The notes: a model not told the origin generated them from the sequence alone. Shown: positions 28,927 to 38,138, counted from the stretch's first letter. The stretch is 43,633 nucleotides of DNA from an uncultured Porphyromonadaceae bacterium (GCA_947178165.1 CAMWXH010000012.1:1-43633), one strand, 5' to 3'. Translations and numbers: made by a program.

Positions 28927-28952
28927 GTAAGGAGGGGATCAAGCCTCCTTAC
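28927..28952 (-). terminator. Hairpin downstream of the 29044 fimbrillin gene
   Basis: GTAAGGAGG-(gggatcaag)-CCTCCTTAC stem downstream of the - strand gene; T-run weak on the - strand, stronger on +. Confidence 0.5.
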
Positions 28953-29043
28953 CTTTTCGATTACTTTTGGAGCTTTGAATCTTCAAAAGCTGTATTACTT
29001 TCTCCATTAATGATTCACAAGGAATCTGAAGAAGAAACATTAC

Positions 29044-30738
29044 TTATTCAAATTTTACGCCTTGAGAATAAACAGCCCAGTTAAGGATGTTAATTTTTGC
29101 ACCAAGATATGATTCATCAGGAGTACCAGGATCAAAAGATTCAGGTTTTTCAGGAATGATAGGCTTATCAGGATCAAAGATAGGAGTACCCATACCTGCT
29201 ACAGTCTGAAGGTCAAGATTGTAAACGTGGTTACGTACAACTCCGGCAACACCTACATCATCAGGTTTAATTTCTTTAAAGTAGTAGCATTTACCATCAG
29301 CCCATTTCTTAACCCAATATTTCATAGCTTTACCCTGGTAACCAGTTGCTGTCTTAAGGTAGTTATTAACTGTGGTCAAGTTTCCTTCTACTGGAGCAGT
29401 TGTTCCATCTGTGGGATTATATTTACCAATTGTGAGTCCAGTTACTAATTGAGCATATCCTCTATAAGAAGCTCTATTGGGAGTTGTATTATCACCAATA
29501 GCAGTTGGTGCGGCAGCGAAAGTTATATCGGCAGGCTCGATCTTTGTCCAACCTCCTTTACCATCAGATTTCAAATAGTTATCATCATAAAGCATATTGG
29601 CAATCTGAACCTTGATACCATTGGTTGCGCTTTCAGTATAGAACTTACCATTGAAGCCGAGTTCATAAAGTGTCAAACCTGTAGTAGAACCCTTCTTGCA
29701 AAGTTGAGCTGTAATAAGGACACAAGTATTCTGTCCGTTAGTGTTAAGGGTGTTTTCGTAGAGATAATAGGGATTTGATTTAGTTCCCTTGTTCATATTA
29801 AATCCAGTTACAATTGTATTGTAATCACGGTTCTTAAGTTTTCCAGAAAGACCATCTGCAGGAGTAGCCCAATGAGAACGGTATGTTTCGTGAGCAACGA
29901 AACCGGTTTTAAAGTTAGTAGGCCATGTATATGAAGTCTGATCCACATCTTTTACCAAATAAGTTTCTGTAGCTTCATTAGCCATCTCGATACCAGTAAC
30001 AACAACATCAAGTTCTGTATCTGAGCCATCAATTGAAGGCTTGAGGGCAGTTGCTTCAGGATCATATCCAAAAGAGTTCAAGAATGTCCAAGTAACTTTG
30101 GCAAGAACACGCTCTACATAAATATTCTGTGCGTTGGACTCAGCCTCTGACTGGGTGGGATATACTTTCCCTTTGAAAGAAGTGGTATATGTAGGCGTTT
30201 TACCAAAAGCAGAAGAAGACATTACAAAAGCTCCACTTGTTTGAGCTGCGAAGTTGTAATCCTTGGTATTGTTTGTATATGTCTCAACTTTTTTTCTTAC
30301 ACCGTCAATGTCAAGATTGGAAGTTTTACTTATAGTGAAGTCTCCTGGATTAAGGATACACATTACTTCACCAACAGTCTTTTGAGTCTCACCACTTTCA
30401 GCCTTTGGAATTGAAATTGAAACTGCAGTGGTAGAGGTTTTTGTGATGTCGTTAGTGCCGTTATCCCATTTTTTAGGTATGAAAGTAACAACATCCAACA
30501 CTTTTTTACTTGCATCATCGAACACAATAAGCATTGCATTGGTAACAGCACTCTCTGCATCTGTACCAATTTCATCTACAGTCGCACGTGTACCATCAGG
30601 AGTTGCCAGAGTAACACCGATGTAACCGATTTCGGCCGGGCCATTATTGATTTCAACCACCTGCGGCTCATCGTTGTTGGAGCAGCTTGCGAGAGTCATG
30701 GCTGCGCAAAGGGCTGCTAATCCATAAATCTTTTTCAT
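29044..30738 (-). CDS. Mfa1 family fimbrial major subunit-like lipoprotein (paralog 2)
   Basis: 564 aa; MKKIYGLAALCAAMTLASCSNNDEP lipobox; VERVLAKVTW; GVAGVVRNHVYNLDLQTVAGMGTPIFDP...AKINILNWAVYSQGVKFE C-terminal signature. Confidence 0.87.
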   Translation of the reverse strand: MKKIYGLAALCAAMTLASCSNNDEPQVVEINNGPAEIGYIGVTLATPDGTRATVDEIGTDAESAVTNAMLIVFDDASKKVLDVVTFIPKKWDNGTNDITKTSTTAVSISIPKAESGETQKTVGEVMCILNPGDFTISKTSNLDIDGVRKKVETYTNNTKDYNFAAQTSGAFVMSSSAFGKTPTYTTSFKGKVYPTQSEAESNAQNIYVERVLAKVTWTFLNSFGYDPEATALKPSIDGSDTELDVVVTGIEMANEATETYLVKDVDQTSYTWPTNFKTGFVAHETYRSHWATPADGLSGKLKNRDYNTIVTGFNMNKGTKSNPYYLYENTLNTNGQNTCVLITAQLCKKGSTTGLTLYELGFNGKFYTESATNGIKVQIANMLYDDNYLKSDGKGGWTKIEPADITFAAAPTAIGDNTTPNRASYRGYAQLVTGLTIGKYNPTDGTTAPVEGNLTTVNNYLKTATGYQGKAMKYWVKKWADGKCYYFKEIKPDDVGVAGVVRNHVYNLDLQTVAGMGTPIFDPDKPIIPEKPESFDPGTPDESYLGAKINILNWAVYSQGVKFE

Positions 30739-30825
30739 GTTAGAGTTTTTTGAGTTAAAAGTATGTTTATTTATATAATTTTTCTTTTTAATTATCTCGC
30801 GAAGAAAAGAAGTTAAGAAGTTTTT

Positions 30826-30947
30826 CTCTGCGGATCTCTGCGCCTCTGCGTGAGACCCTATCTATATATCTTTTCTCTATGGAGATACTTTTGTTAAATC
30901 TCTTGCGAGATTTGCGTTCCTCACGCAGAGGCGCAGAGATCGCGGAG
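30826..30947. repeat. TIR element copy C (solo)
   Basis: CTCTGCGGATCTCTGCGCCTCTGCGTGAG ... CTCACGCAGAGGCGCAGAGATCGCGGAG. Confidence 0.9.
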
Positions 30948-30996
30948 GGCGCTTGCGCTTGGGAGGTTATTTTTCTTTGCGTTCTTTTTTTGGTAA

Positions 30997-31022
30997 GTGG
31001 CGGAGCGGTCAGGCTCCGCCAC
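30997..31022 (-). terminator. Hairpin downstream of the 31096 fimbrillin gene
   Basis: GTGGCGGAGC-(ggtcag)-GCTCCGCCAC perfect 10-bp stem; same GGTAAG-led layout as the hairpin at 28927. Confidence 0.6.
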
Positions 31023-31095
31023 CTTTTATTTTTCAGATTGGATTCTTTTCAGAGCGGATTAGCACTGAATGATATTCCTTTCTGAGAGAAATCTA

Positions 31096-33099
31096 TTAAT
31101 AGTTATCCTGGCCATTGTTGAAGTCAACATCCTGGTGGTAAGAACCCCAAGAGAGGATGTGGATATCGCAAGCCATTTTCCAAGGCTCGTCCTTAGGATC
31201 AATGTGAGGAGGAGTTACAGGAACAATAATCTCTGTGGGATCAAATACTGGAACGCCAAGACCTACCATTGTTCTGAGAGTGAGGTCATAGATGTGGTTA
31301 CGAACTACACCATATTCTCCAACTTTCTCCATCACAACTTTATCACCATCCATTACATCATCACCATTTTCATCAGTAACTTTTCTTTCAAGTGCCTGAC
31401 CGGTGATAAGCTCTACGTAGTAATAGCATTTACCATTATTCCATCTCCAAACCTGATAATCGGGAGTCTGAAGGTGACCGTTAAATGTATCTTTAGTTAC
31501 ATCAGTAAAGTTTGTACCACCATCCACAGTTTTTACGATAGAGCGTTTTGTATAGTTAACTGCAGAAGTAAGCTGAAGATAGCCGTCGTAACCAAGATTG
31601 TTGGCTGAAACGAAGTCAACATCACCTACATTGATGCTTACATATTTGTAAGTAGCTGGTTTCTCACCTTCTGCCGGAGTCACTTCCTCTTTAACCATAT
31701 AACCTTCGCGCTGGAGAAGATCAAGAAGCACTTTCTTTGCAGACTCCATAGTATAGTACTCACCATTTCTAAGAACACGTACCAGATCTACAGTTTCATT
31801 TGTGCCATGCTTTACGAGTTCTGCAGAAACCACGAGAGCAGTTTTATTGCTGCCATTAGTGTTTTCGTTGATATAGTTATTCACAAACTTAGGCTGAGAA
31901 GAGGCACCTGAAGTAAAGGTGAAGGGAGTGAAGCCCACATTGTAAGAATGATTTACGAAATCAGAAGTGGTTTGTTCAGAAGATTTTCTTGAAGCATTCG
32001 CAGTAGCTGCTGTATTGAATGCCCAGTGTGAACGATGGAAGCCGGAAGCATTCCAATCCTTGAACGGATTTGTAGTGCTGAAAACACCAACTGTAGGAAC
32101 TGCAGCATCTGTACCCATATTCTTAACGAGATATGACTTCTTAGCCACGTTAGCAATTTCGATACCGGTTACCTTGATATCAAATTGGGTGAGCGCATAT
32201 TCATACAGGCCAGTTTTTTCATTATAAGTACCGATTTCAACAGCAGCACCTGTTTGAGCTTTGTTAGCATCTGTGGGGCTGACAACATAAGTGCTTACAA
32301 AGTTATCAGCAAAAGCAGCGTCAACACGTGATACCACACGCTCAACATAAATGCTTACTGGAGTCTCGGCAGCGTTAGCCGCATTATTCTTGATCTTGCT
32401 ATTACCATTTGCATCTAAGCAACTTGAAGTATAAACGAGTTTCTCGCTTCCGGCAGTTGTGTCGTCCCAATAAACAGAATTGGTCATCACGAACTTATTG
32501 ATGGAAGTAAGGTTGGTTGCGTAATCATTTACCACCTTAACAACATCATCGATAGTCTTAATCACTTTGTCATTCGTATCACCATCTTTAAGAGAGCCAT
32601 CCAAATAGTCATCAAGGTTACCGGGGTTGAGAACGGCAATCACCTGAGTGATTTTGTCAACCTTAGCTTTAATAGTGGCAGCATCATCCTCTTTTCTTTT
32701 ATTCTCGTCCGCATCTGTTGATGGAGTATAGTCAACTTTAACATCCACCATAACGTGATAGTCACGTTCTACATTTTCATAAGGTGTAGTGTTCGGATCA
32801 GGAGTAGTGGTTGCTGTGAGATCCACACTCTTTGAAATACCTACGAAGTTACCCTCAGCATCAAAATAGATGAAAGATGCTTTAGATGCCTTGCTCTCAG
32901 CTTCTGTACCATACACGAAGTTATCGTGGTCTGCACGAGTGCCTTTATTGGCGTTAGCGATGTTCACTGAAAGATAGCCACCTACAGCAGATGCAGTGCT
33001 GTCAACTGAGCTACCGGGAACGATGGGCTCATCGTTGTTGGAGCAGCTTGCCAGCGTCATGGCTGCGCAGAGGGCTGCAAATCCATAAATCTTTTTCAT
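31096..33099 (-). CDS. Mfa1 family fimbrial major subunit-like lipoprotein (paralog 1)
   Basis: 667 aa; MKKIYGFAALCAAMTLASCSNNDEP near-identical signal; VERVVSRVDAAFAD; YGVVRNHIYDLTLRTMVGLGVPVFDPTEIIVP...CDIHILSWGSYHQDVDF. Confidence 0.87.
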   Translation of the reverse strand: MKKIYGFAALCAAMTLASCSNNDEPIVPGSSVDSTASAVGGYLSVNIANANKGTRADHDNFVYGTEAESKASKASFIYFDAEGNFVGISKSVDLTATTTPDPNTTPYENVERDYHVMVDVKVDYTPSTDADENKRKEDDAATIKAKVDKITQVIAVLNPGNLDDYLDGSLKDGDTNDKVIKTIDDVVKVVNDYATNLTSINKFVMTNSVYWDDTTAGSEKLVYTSSCLDANGNSKIKNNAANAAETPVSIYVERVVSRVDAAFADNFVSTYVVSPTDANKAQTGAAVEIGTYNEKTGLYEYALTQFDIKVTGIEIANVAKKSYLVKNMGTDAAVPTVGVFSTTNPFKDWNASGFHRSHWAFNTAATANASRKSSEQTTSDFVNHSYNVGFTPFTFTSGASSQPKFVNNYINENTNGSNKTALVVSAELVKHGTNETVDLVRVLRNGEYYTMESAKKVLLDLLQREGYMVKEEVTPAEGEKPATYKYVSINVGDVDFVSANNLGYDGYLQLTSAVNYTKRSIVKTVDGGTNFTDVTKDTFNGHLQTPDYQVWRWNNGKCYYYVELITGQALERKVTDENGDDVMDGDKVVMEKVGEYGVVRNHIYDLTLRTMVGLGVPVFDPTEIIVPVTPPHIDPKDEPWKMACDIHILSWGSYHQDVDFNNGQDNY

Positions 33100-33189
33100 G
33101 TTAGAGTTTTTTGAGTTAAAAGTATGTGTTAATTAAAAAATTTTTTCTTTTTTATTCTCTCGCGAAGAAAAGAAATGAAGAAAGTTCTT

Positions 33190-33301
33190 CTCTGCGAATC
33201 TCTGCGCCTCTGCGTGAGACCCTTTTCTCGAGAGAGAAATTTTTTTTAATCTCTTGCGAGATTTATTTTTTTCCTCACGCAGAGGCGCAGAGAGCGCGGA
33301 G
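33190..33301. repeat. TIR element copy D (solo)
   Basis: CTCTGCGAATCTCTGCGCCTCTGCGTGAG ... CTCACGCAGAGGCGCAGAGAGCGCGGAG. Confidence 0.9.
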
Positions 33302-33393
33302 AGCGCTTGCGCTTGGGAGGTTTTATTCTCTCGCAAAGAGAAGAAGTGACTAAGCTCTGTCTCTTCTGCGGAAGCTCGGAGGCTCCCGCCACC

Positions 33394-34878
33394 TTATATT
33401 TCTGTATTGAGTAGTTTGTAATGCTTGCCTGCGTTGTCTGTGATATTCTTTATCTGTTTTTCGGCTGCCTGTGCCTGAGGGAGCTGACGGAGGCCTGATA
33501 AAATCTGGTTGGCCTTTGCATAGTCTTTCTCCATTGCGGCGAGGGTGGCCCTTGCATACTGTGCTTCTGTGGAATCTCCAGCCTTGGCGAGGTATTTGGC
33601 CGCCGCTTCGAGGTCTCCTCTCATGAGGGCCGCGTTGCCGGCATTGAGGTTGGCCACGGGATCATTCGGATAAAGCTGCACTGCGAGGTCGAATGTCTCA
33701 TTATATTCTTTGCTTCCCGGCTCAAGGCTCTTTGCTAATACAAACAATTCTGAGAGCGAAAGGTTCTGGGGAGCGGTCTTCATTATCTTAGAAATTTCTT
33801 CCGGGGTCTGATATGAGCGCACCGTGAAGTTCACTGCATAGTCTGAATGACGCAATCCGGGATAAACTTCCGCCAAGAGGAACTGGTAGTCTTTGGGGAA
33901 TTTGGTCTTGATTGCCAGCTCGCGCGCGTCATCTTTTCCACGATATGCGGGGTCGGTGATGATTGCCAAGATACCCTCGGCATTCGTAAGGTTGCGCTTT
34001 CCGGCTTCGCTCTTCACATATTCTTCGAGACCGGCCCAATCCTCAGGTGTATAGGAGGTTGTGATGACGTTGCTCTTGAATTTATAAAGGTTGCGGACAT
34101 AGTCGGCGAGTGTCTGCGTACGTCCCTTTGCGAGTCGTTCATTGTTGGCGTAAGTACCTTCGGGCGATGCGTAACCCTTGATGTGGATGCTTTTGAAGGT
34201 GAGGTTTTCATCAGCTCGGACGGAGTCGATCGTAGCGAGAATCTTCTTCAGCTCCTGCGGGTTGCGACGGTAGTCGGGATAGATCTCTATCTTGTTGACA
34301 GGGAAGTCGATATATGCGCGTGCATTAATCTGACGTTCCTTGATTGCCTCAGCCTTGGGAGTGACATAGATCACATCGGCTGTATATGACCTCGGCACGA
34401 GGTCGATCTGTGCTACCGGCACATAGAAGGCGGGTCCATACTTGGAGCAGCATCCTCTCTCCTGGGCTTCCATCTCCACCTTGGCATCTTCCATCCATTT
34501 GGCGTAAGGGAAATCCTCCTTATACACTATAGGCTCCTTTATCTGTCCTGCACGGTAAGCTACCGGTTCGATGGTGTTTTTGTCGCCGCGGACGTGGCTA
34601 TAGAATCGGTTCTTGCCGGCCACTGCGAAGGGGCGCATGCGGAGAGTGTCGGTTCCGTTCACTATCATCGGCGTATATACCATCTCACGGTTGGTGCTCA
34701 TGCGGAGCTTAGCCGCGTCGAGAGTCATATTGAGGAGGAGACGGTCGCCATCCTTGCGGAGATCGAAGCTTTCCACTCCCAACTTAGGATCCACCTTGGC
34801 CGTCTTGCTGTCAGCAGCAGCGCCGAGGGCCGACCCGAAAATCAAAGCTGAAATTAAGGTGAGTTTTGCTGTTTTCAT
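33394..34878 (-). CDS. DUF3868 / OmpA-like domain protein of fimbrial locus, with TPR-like C-term
   Basis: 494 aa; signal peptide; LRMSTNREMVYTPMIVNGTDTLRMRPFAVAGKNR; OmpA-like IHIKGYASPEGTYANNERLAKGRTQTLADYVRN. Confidence 0.82.
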   Translation of the reverse strand: MKTAKLTLISALIFGSALGAAADSKTAKVDPKLGVESFDLRKDGDRLLLNMTLDAAKLRMSTNREMVYTPMIVNGTDTLRMRPFAVAGKNRFYSHVRGDKNTIEPVAYRAGQIKEPIVYKEDFPYAKWMEDAKVEMEAQERGCCSKYGPAFYVPVAQIDLVPRSYTADVIYVTPKAEAIKERQINARAYIDFPVNKIEIYPDYRRNPQELKKILATIDSVRADENLTFKSIHIKGYASPEGTYANNERLAKGRTQTLADYVRNLYKFKSNVITTSYTPEDWAGLEEYVKSEAGKRNLTNAEGILAIITDPAYRGKDDARELAIKTKFPKDYQFLLAEVYPGLRHSDYAVNFTVRSYQTPEEISKIMKTAPQNLSLSELFVLAKSLEPGSKEYNETFDLAVQLYPNDPVANLNAGNAALMRGDLEAAAKYLAKAGDSTEAQYARATLAAMEKDYAKANQILSGLRQLPQAQAAEKQIKNITDNAGKHYKLLNTEI

Positions 34879-34893
34879 TGCTGTTGCTCTGTT

Positions 34894-35487
34894 TTAGAAA
34901 ATATATACAAGATTGATGGCCGCCTTGGTGAGGCCGATGTAATTCTTCGTGAACCCTTCCTGGAGCTTGCTGCCGCATTCGGCGCAGGGATAGACGTCGC
35001 TCTTTGAATAGATATATCCGGCTCCTATCTCAGCTTCGATGTTCCAATGCTCGTTGAGCACCCATGCATAACCGTAGGCGATGCCGGCACCGGCCATCCA
35101 GCCTTGGTAGCGTTTTGTGGAGAGGTCGTCGAGACCGAGGAAGATGTATTTGAGGTTATTGTTGACGTTGCCTACATTGAACTGACCGCCGAGGGCGTGG
35201 ATTGCTACGAAGTGACCCTGGAAGCGTTCGCAGAACCAGTATCTTGCTTCGGGCTGAACTTCCCAATGGCGCCAGCGCTTGCCGGAAACGGTCCAGGCGT
35301 TCAGCTGTCCGGAGATATCCATGCTCCATTTTGGGGCCATGCCGAATTCGATGCCTAAGTTAGGATTTAGCCCCGCATCATAGAGAAGGTTGGTCTTGAT
35401 TGCGAAGTCATCTCCTGCGCGGGCCTCGCGCGGCAACAGCAGCGCCATCACTGCCATTAACATCAGGATGAGTGTAGGTCGTCTCAT
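34894..35487 (-). CDS. DUF3575 domain-containing protein
   Basis: 197 aa; FAIKTNLLYDAGLNPNLGIEFGMAPKWSMDISGQLNAWTVSGKRWRHWEVQPEARYWFCERFQGHFVAIHALGGQFNVG, typical DUF3575; 15 nt upstream of the DUF3868 gene. Confidence 0.9.
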   Translation of the reverse strand: MRRPTLILMLMAVMALLLPREARAGDDFAIKTNLLYDAGLNPNLGIEFGMAPKWSMDISGQLNAWTVSGKRWRHWEVQPEARYWFCERFQGHFVAIHALGGQFNVGNVNNNLKYIFLGLDDLSTKRYQGWMAGAGIAYGYAWVLNEHWNIEAEIGAGYIYSKSDVYPCAECGSKLQEGFTKNYIGLTKAAINLVYIF

Positions 35488-35794
35488 AATTCTTCTTTTC
35501 GTGTTGCCGGAGCTGTGTCGCCTCCGGAGAACATGTAATTATTTATTATGACGTGTTGAGTTAAGCTCTATTCGTCGGGTTGGTTTAAATTATGGGTCTG
35601 AATGGGCGTGCGACTCACTGCCGCACGAATCAAATAATCACCTTGCGTTGCTTTGCTTTGATCCTGTCTCCGAGTTAAGCCTTGACGGAGCGAGGGAGGA
35701 AAGGTCTTTTCAACCGGGTCTTCATCTTAGCAGTCTTAAGAATTATGATATGTTTTTCATAATTTTAAAGAGTGTTAGCCGAAGTTATTCGGTG

Positions 35795-35825
35795 CAAAGT
35801 TAATACAATAACAAAGAAACACAAA
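35795..35825 (-). promoter_or_regulatory. Promoter of the DUF3575-DUF3868-fimbrillin transcription unit
   Basis: On the - strand TTTG (CAAA 35822-35825) - N19 - TAACTTTG (CAAAGTTA 35795-35802); implies a leader of about 300 nt before the ATG at 35487. Confidence 0.75.
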
Positions 35826-35934
35826 CTTTTTATCATGAAATTTTAAACTTTTTTTCAAAAAAATTAAAAATATGTTTTATAGCATGATTTTTAGGCATTT
35901 TTATCCGCGTGGAGGGAGATTCTGAGCTTCCGCG

Positions 35935-36250
35935 GGGTAGGCGGTATAGGCAATGGGGCGGGAGCCTCCGAGCTTCCGCAGGGTTGGCGGTATAGGCGAG
36001 GTAGGCGGTATAGGCGAGGTAAGCGGTATAGGCGAGGTAAGCGGTATAGGCAAAAAATCCTGCGGGGGATTTAACCCCGCAGGATTTTGCGGAAGCTACA
36101 AGCTCCCGCCCCATGGCTCCGCATTAAGGAGGCCTATAAAAGCCTATCTCGCCTATTAAAGCCTATTTTGCCTACTCTGCGGAAGCTCGGAGGCTCCCGC
36201 CACATCGCCTACCTTGCGGAAGCTCGGAGGCTCCCGCCACATTGCCTATC
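35935..36250. repeat. TAGGC/GCCTA two-armed 9-nt array with hairpin core (locus 4)
   Basis: ggcgaggta-ggcggtata-ggcgaggta-agcggtata (strict 9-nt phase), core AAAATCCTGCGGGG-gatttaa-CCCCGCAGGATTTT (36054-36088, perfect 14-bp stem), then gcctat arm. Confidence 0.88.
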
Positions 36251-36252
36251 CT

Positions 36253-37935
36253 TTAAAGATAGGAGAGGTTATATTTCGAGAATTCAAGGTCGGTCTTGGC
36301 GCGCTTGAGCATTTTGGGATCAAGCTTGGAAACCTGACGGAGATTGTTCATCACCATGGCTTCATTATTGGTGCGCGCGCCGAGCACGGCATTCAGATAG
36401 TAGGTAGTGGCATCGGGGTTCTTTATGCCTCCGAGGGTTGCCTTGGCTGTGGTGTAGTCCTGTGCAAGGATCTGCGCAAGGGCGGCGTTGTTGGTCTTGG
36501 AATCGCCAAAAGCGTTGATAGCCTTGGCTACATCGCCATGCGCGAGGTGATACACACCCATTGCGTCGGCTGCCTCCGGCACGCCGGCCGCCGCTCCTAT
36601 CTGAGAATTAGCCTGGCTGTAGTCACCCTTGATCATGGAGATAAGGCCGAGGTTCATCTCAGGCTCCTTGGCAGAGGGATTGAGGCGCAGCGCGTGACGG
36701 AAGTTGGCTTCCGCACCGTCATAGTCACCCTCTACATACTGAGTGAGACCGAGGTCGTTGAAAGCGCGGTAATCTTTGGGGAATGTCTCGCAAGCCTGGT
36801 TATACACCTCCATCTTCTTGGTGTTGTCGTTGGTGAGGGTTGCTATATAAAGCATCTCATCGGCCGTCAGCTTGGAGGGGTCGGTGTTGAAGAGGTTGAT
36901 AAGCTCCTGGTCGCTCTTACCAATCACGTTGATCTGCGCCATCACGCGCGAATAACGGAGCTGGGGAAGGATCTGGTCGGCAAGTTCGTTGAATACAGCC
37001 GAGAGGTTGCGTATCTCCTGCTCACGCTGCACGGGATCGGGATACATGCGGAGCACCGAGAGGATAAGATCCTTATCCTGGATGTTGCTCTTCTCCACAA
37101 GTTTCTCGAAGCCTTCCCAGTCTTCGGGAGTGAAAGAAGATGTCAGCTCTCCGAACTCGGAAATCTTATCTTTCTTGAGCTGGTTCTCTATGAGGTTGGT
37201 GGTGTTGAGCTCACGTTTCTCGGCAAGCTGGGTGTTAAATTCGAGCGTACCTTCGGGAGAGGCATAAGAATTTACGGTGATGCCGGCTATCTCCTGATTG
37301 GGAGCCGCGTTGGCTTCCTGGAGACGTTTGTTGAGGTCGATATAATCAGGCTTATCGGTCTGGTTGGCGCGAATGTTGGCCTGATTGATGAGGAAGTGGA
37401 TGTCGGCGCTATATTTCTCCGTGATCACTTTCTGGAAATTGTCTTTTGCCACGGCAGGCACTACGGTCTTGGCAGAGGCAAGGGTGGAAGTTGCCACCAC
37501 ACCGAAACCAACCTTCACCGGAGGAAGGCTGTAAAGCTTTCCGTTCTGGTCAACGGCGAAAGAGAGGTAAAGGTCGCTCTTGGCCATATCGGGCTGATAG
37601 GCCACGCTGAAAGGGATAGCCACTGTGCCTCCGTCGGCGAAGCTTACCACCTGACCGTTGGCGCGCACATTCTCACCTTGAATGATAACGGGAGCGGCAG
37701 TGACCTCGCCATTCTCCCAGCGGATTACGGGAGTGGCGGTGACTTTCGCATTCTTGACCATAAATTTGGCCGGTATGCGACCGTTGATGGTGCCCGGCAC
37801 CTGTTCCCCGACAGTTGCAAGAGGGGTCGGGGCGGTGGTAAAGAAATCGCTGCGGAACTGACCAAGCTTCTTGCTGCAGCTTGTAGTGCCGAGAAGGGCC
37901 ATGCCGAGAGCGATATAAATGATCTCTTTTTTCAT
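36253..37935 (-). CDS. OmpA-like / TPR lipoprotein related to the DUF3868-type protein at 33394
   Basis: 560 aa; lipobox ALLGTTSCSKK; YASPEGTLEFNTQLAEKRELNT; TPEDWEGFEKLVEKS parallels TPEDWAGLEEYVKSE in 33394..34878; TPR segments FNDLGLTQYVEGDYDGAEANFRHALRLNPSAKEPEMNLGLI. Confidence 0.8.
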   Translation of the reverse strand: MKKEIIYIALGMALLGTTSCSKKLGQFRSDFFTTAPTPLATVGEQVPGTINGRIPAKFMVKNAKVTATPVIRWENGEVTAAPVIIQGENVRANGQVVSFADGGTVAIPFSVAYQPDMAKSDLYLSFAVDQNGKLYSLPPVKVGFGVVATSTLASAKTVVPAVAKDNFQKVITEKYSADIHFLINQANIRANQTDKPDYIDLNKRLQEANAAPNQEIAGITVNSYASPEGTLEFNTQLAEKRELNTTNLIENQLKKDKISEFGELTSSFTPEDWEGFEKLVEKSNIQDKDLILSVLRMYPDPVQREQEIRNLSAVFNELADQILPQLRYSRVMAQINVIGKSDQELINLFNTDPSKLTADEMLYIATLTNDNTKKMEVYNQACETFPKDYRAFNDLGLTQYVEGDYDGAEANFRHALRLNPSAKEPEMNLGLISMIKGDYSQANSQIGAAAGVPEAADAMGVYHLAHGDVAKAINAFGDSKTNNAALAQILAQDYTTAKATLGGIKNPDATTYYLNAVLGARTNNEAMVMNNLRQVSKLDPKMLKRAKTDLEFSKYNLSYL

Positions 37936-37984
37936 AATTAGCTAATTTACTCTTTGAGGGTGTAAAGGTAGTAAATATTTTTTT

Positions 37985-38068
37985 GATAGGCAAATTGGGC
38001 AGGATAAGGGGTATGGGCTTTTATAGGCAGAGTAGGCAGGATAGGCTTTTATAGGCGTGGTAGCAATT
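37985..38068. repeat. TAGGC one-armed array (locus 5, divergent region before polA)
   Basis: ataggcaaattgggcaggataaggggtatgggcttttataggcagagtaggcaggataggcttttataggcgtgg. Confidence 0.7.
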
Positions 38069-38079
38069 TTATCTGTGTT

Positions 38080-38138
38080 ATGTCTGGATTTAGAAGTAAA
38101 TTTATAGATATCTGGATTTAGAAATAAATTATAGGTAT
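38080..38138. repeat. Short tandem duplication (~29 nt x2)
   Basis: tgtctggatttagaagtaaatttatagata / tatctggatttagaaataaattataggta. Confidence 0.7.

Noticed and set aside
35488-35830. Invertible promoter controlling fimbriae
   Set aside because: Looked for inverted repeats flanking the 35795-35825 promoter as in Bacteroides phase-variable loci; no matching recombinase-type IR pair seen and no invertase gene in the window.
36214-37941. 575-aa ORF on + strand antisense to the OmpA/TPR lipoprotein
   Set aside because: Shadow ORF of a gene with clear lipobox and YASPEGT/TPR motifs; the antisense translation lacks recognisable domains and runs into repeat DNA.
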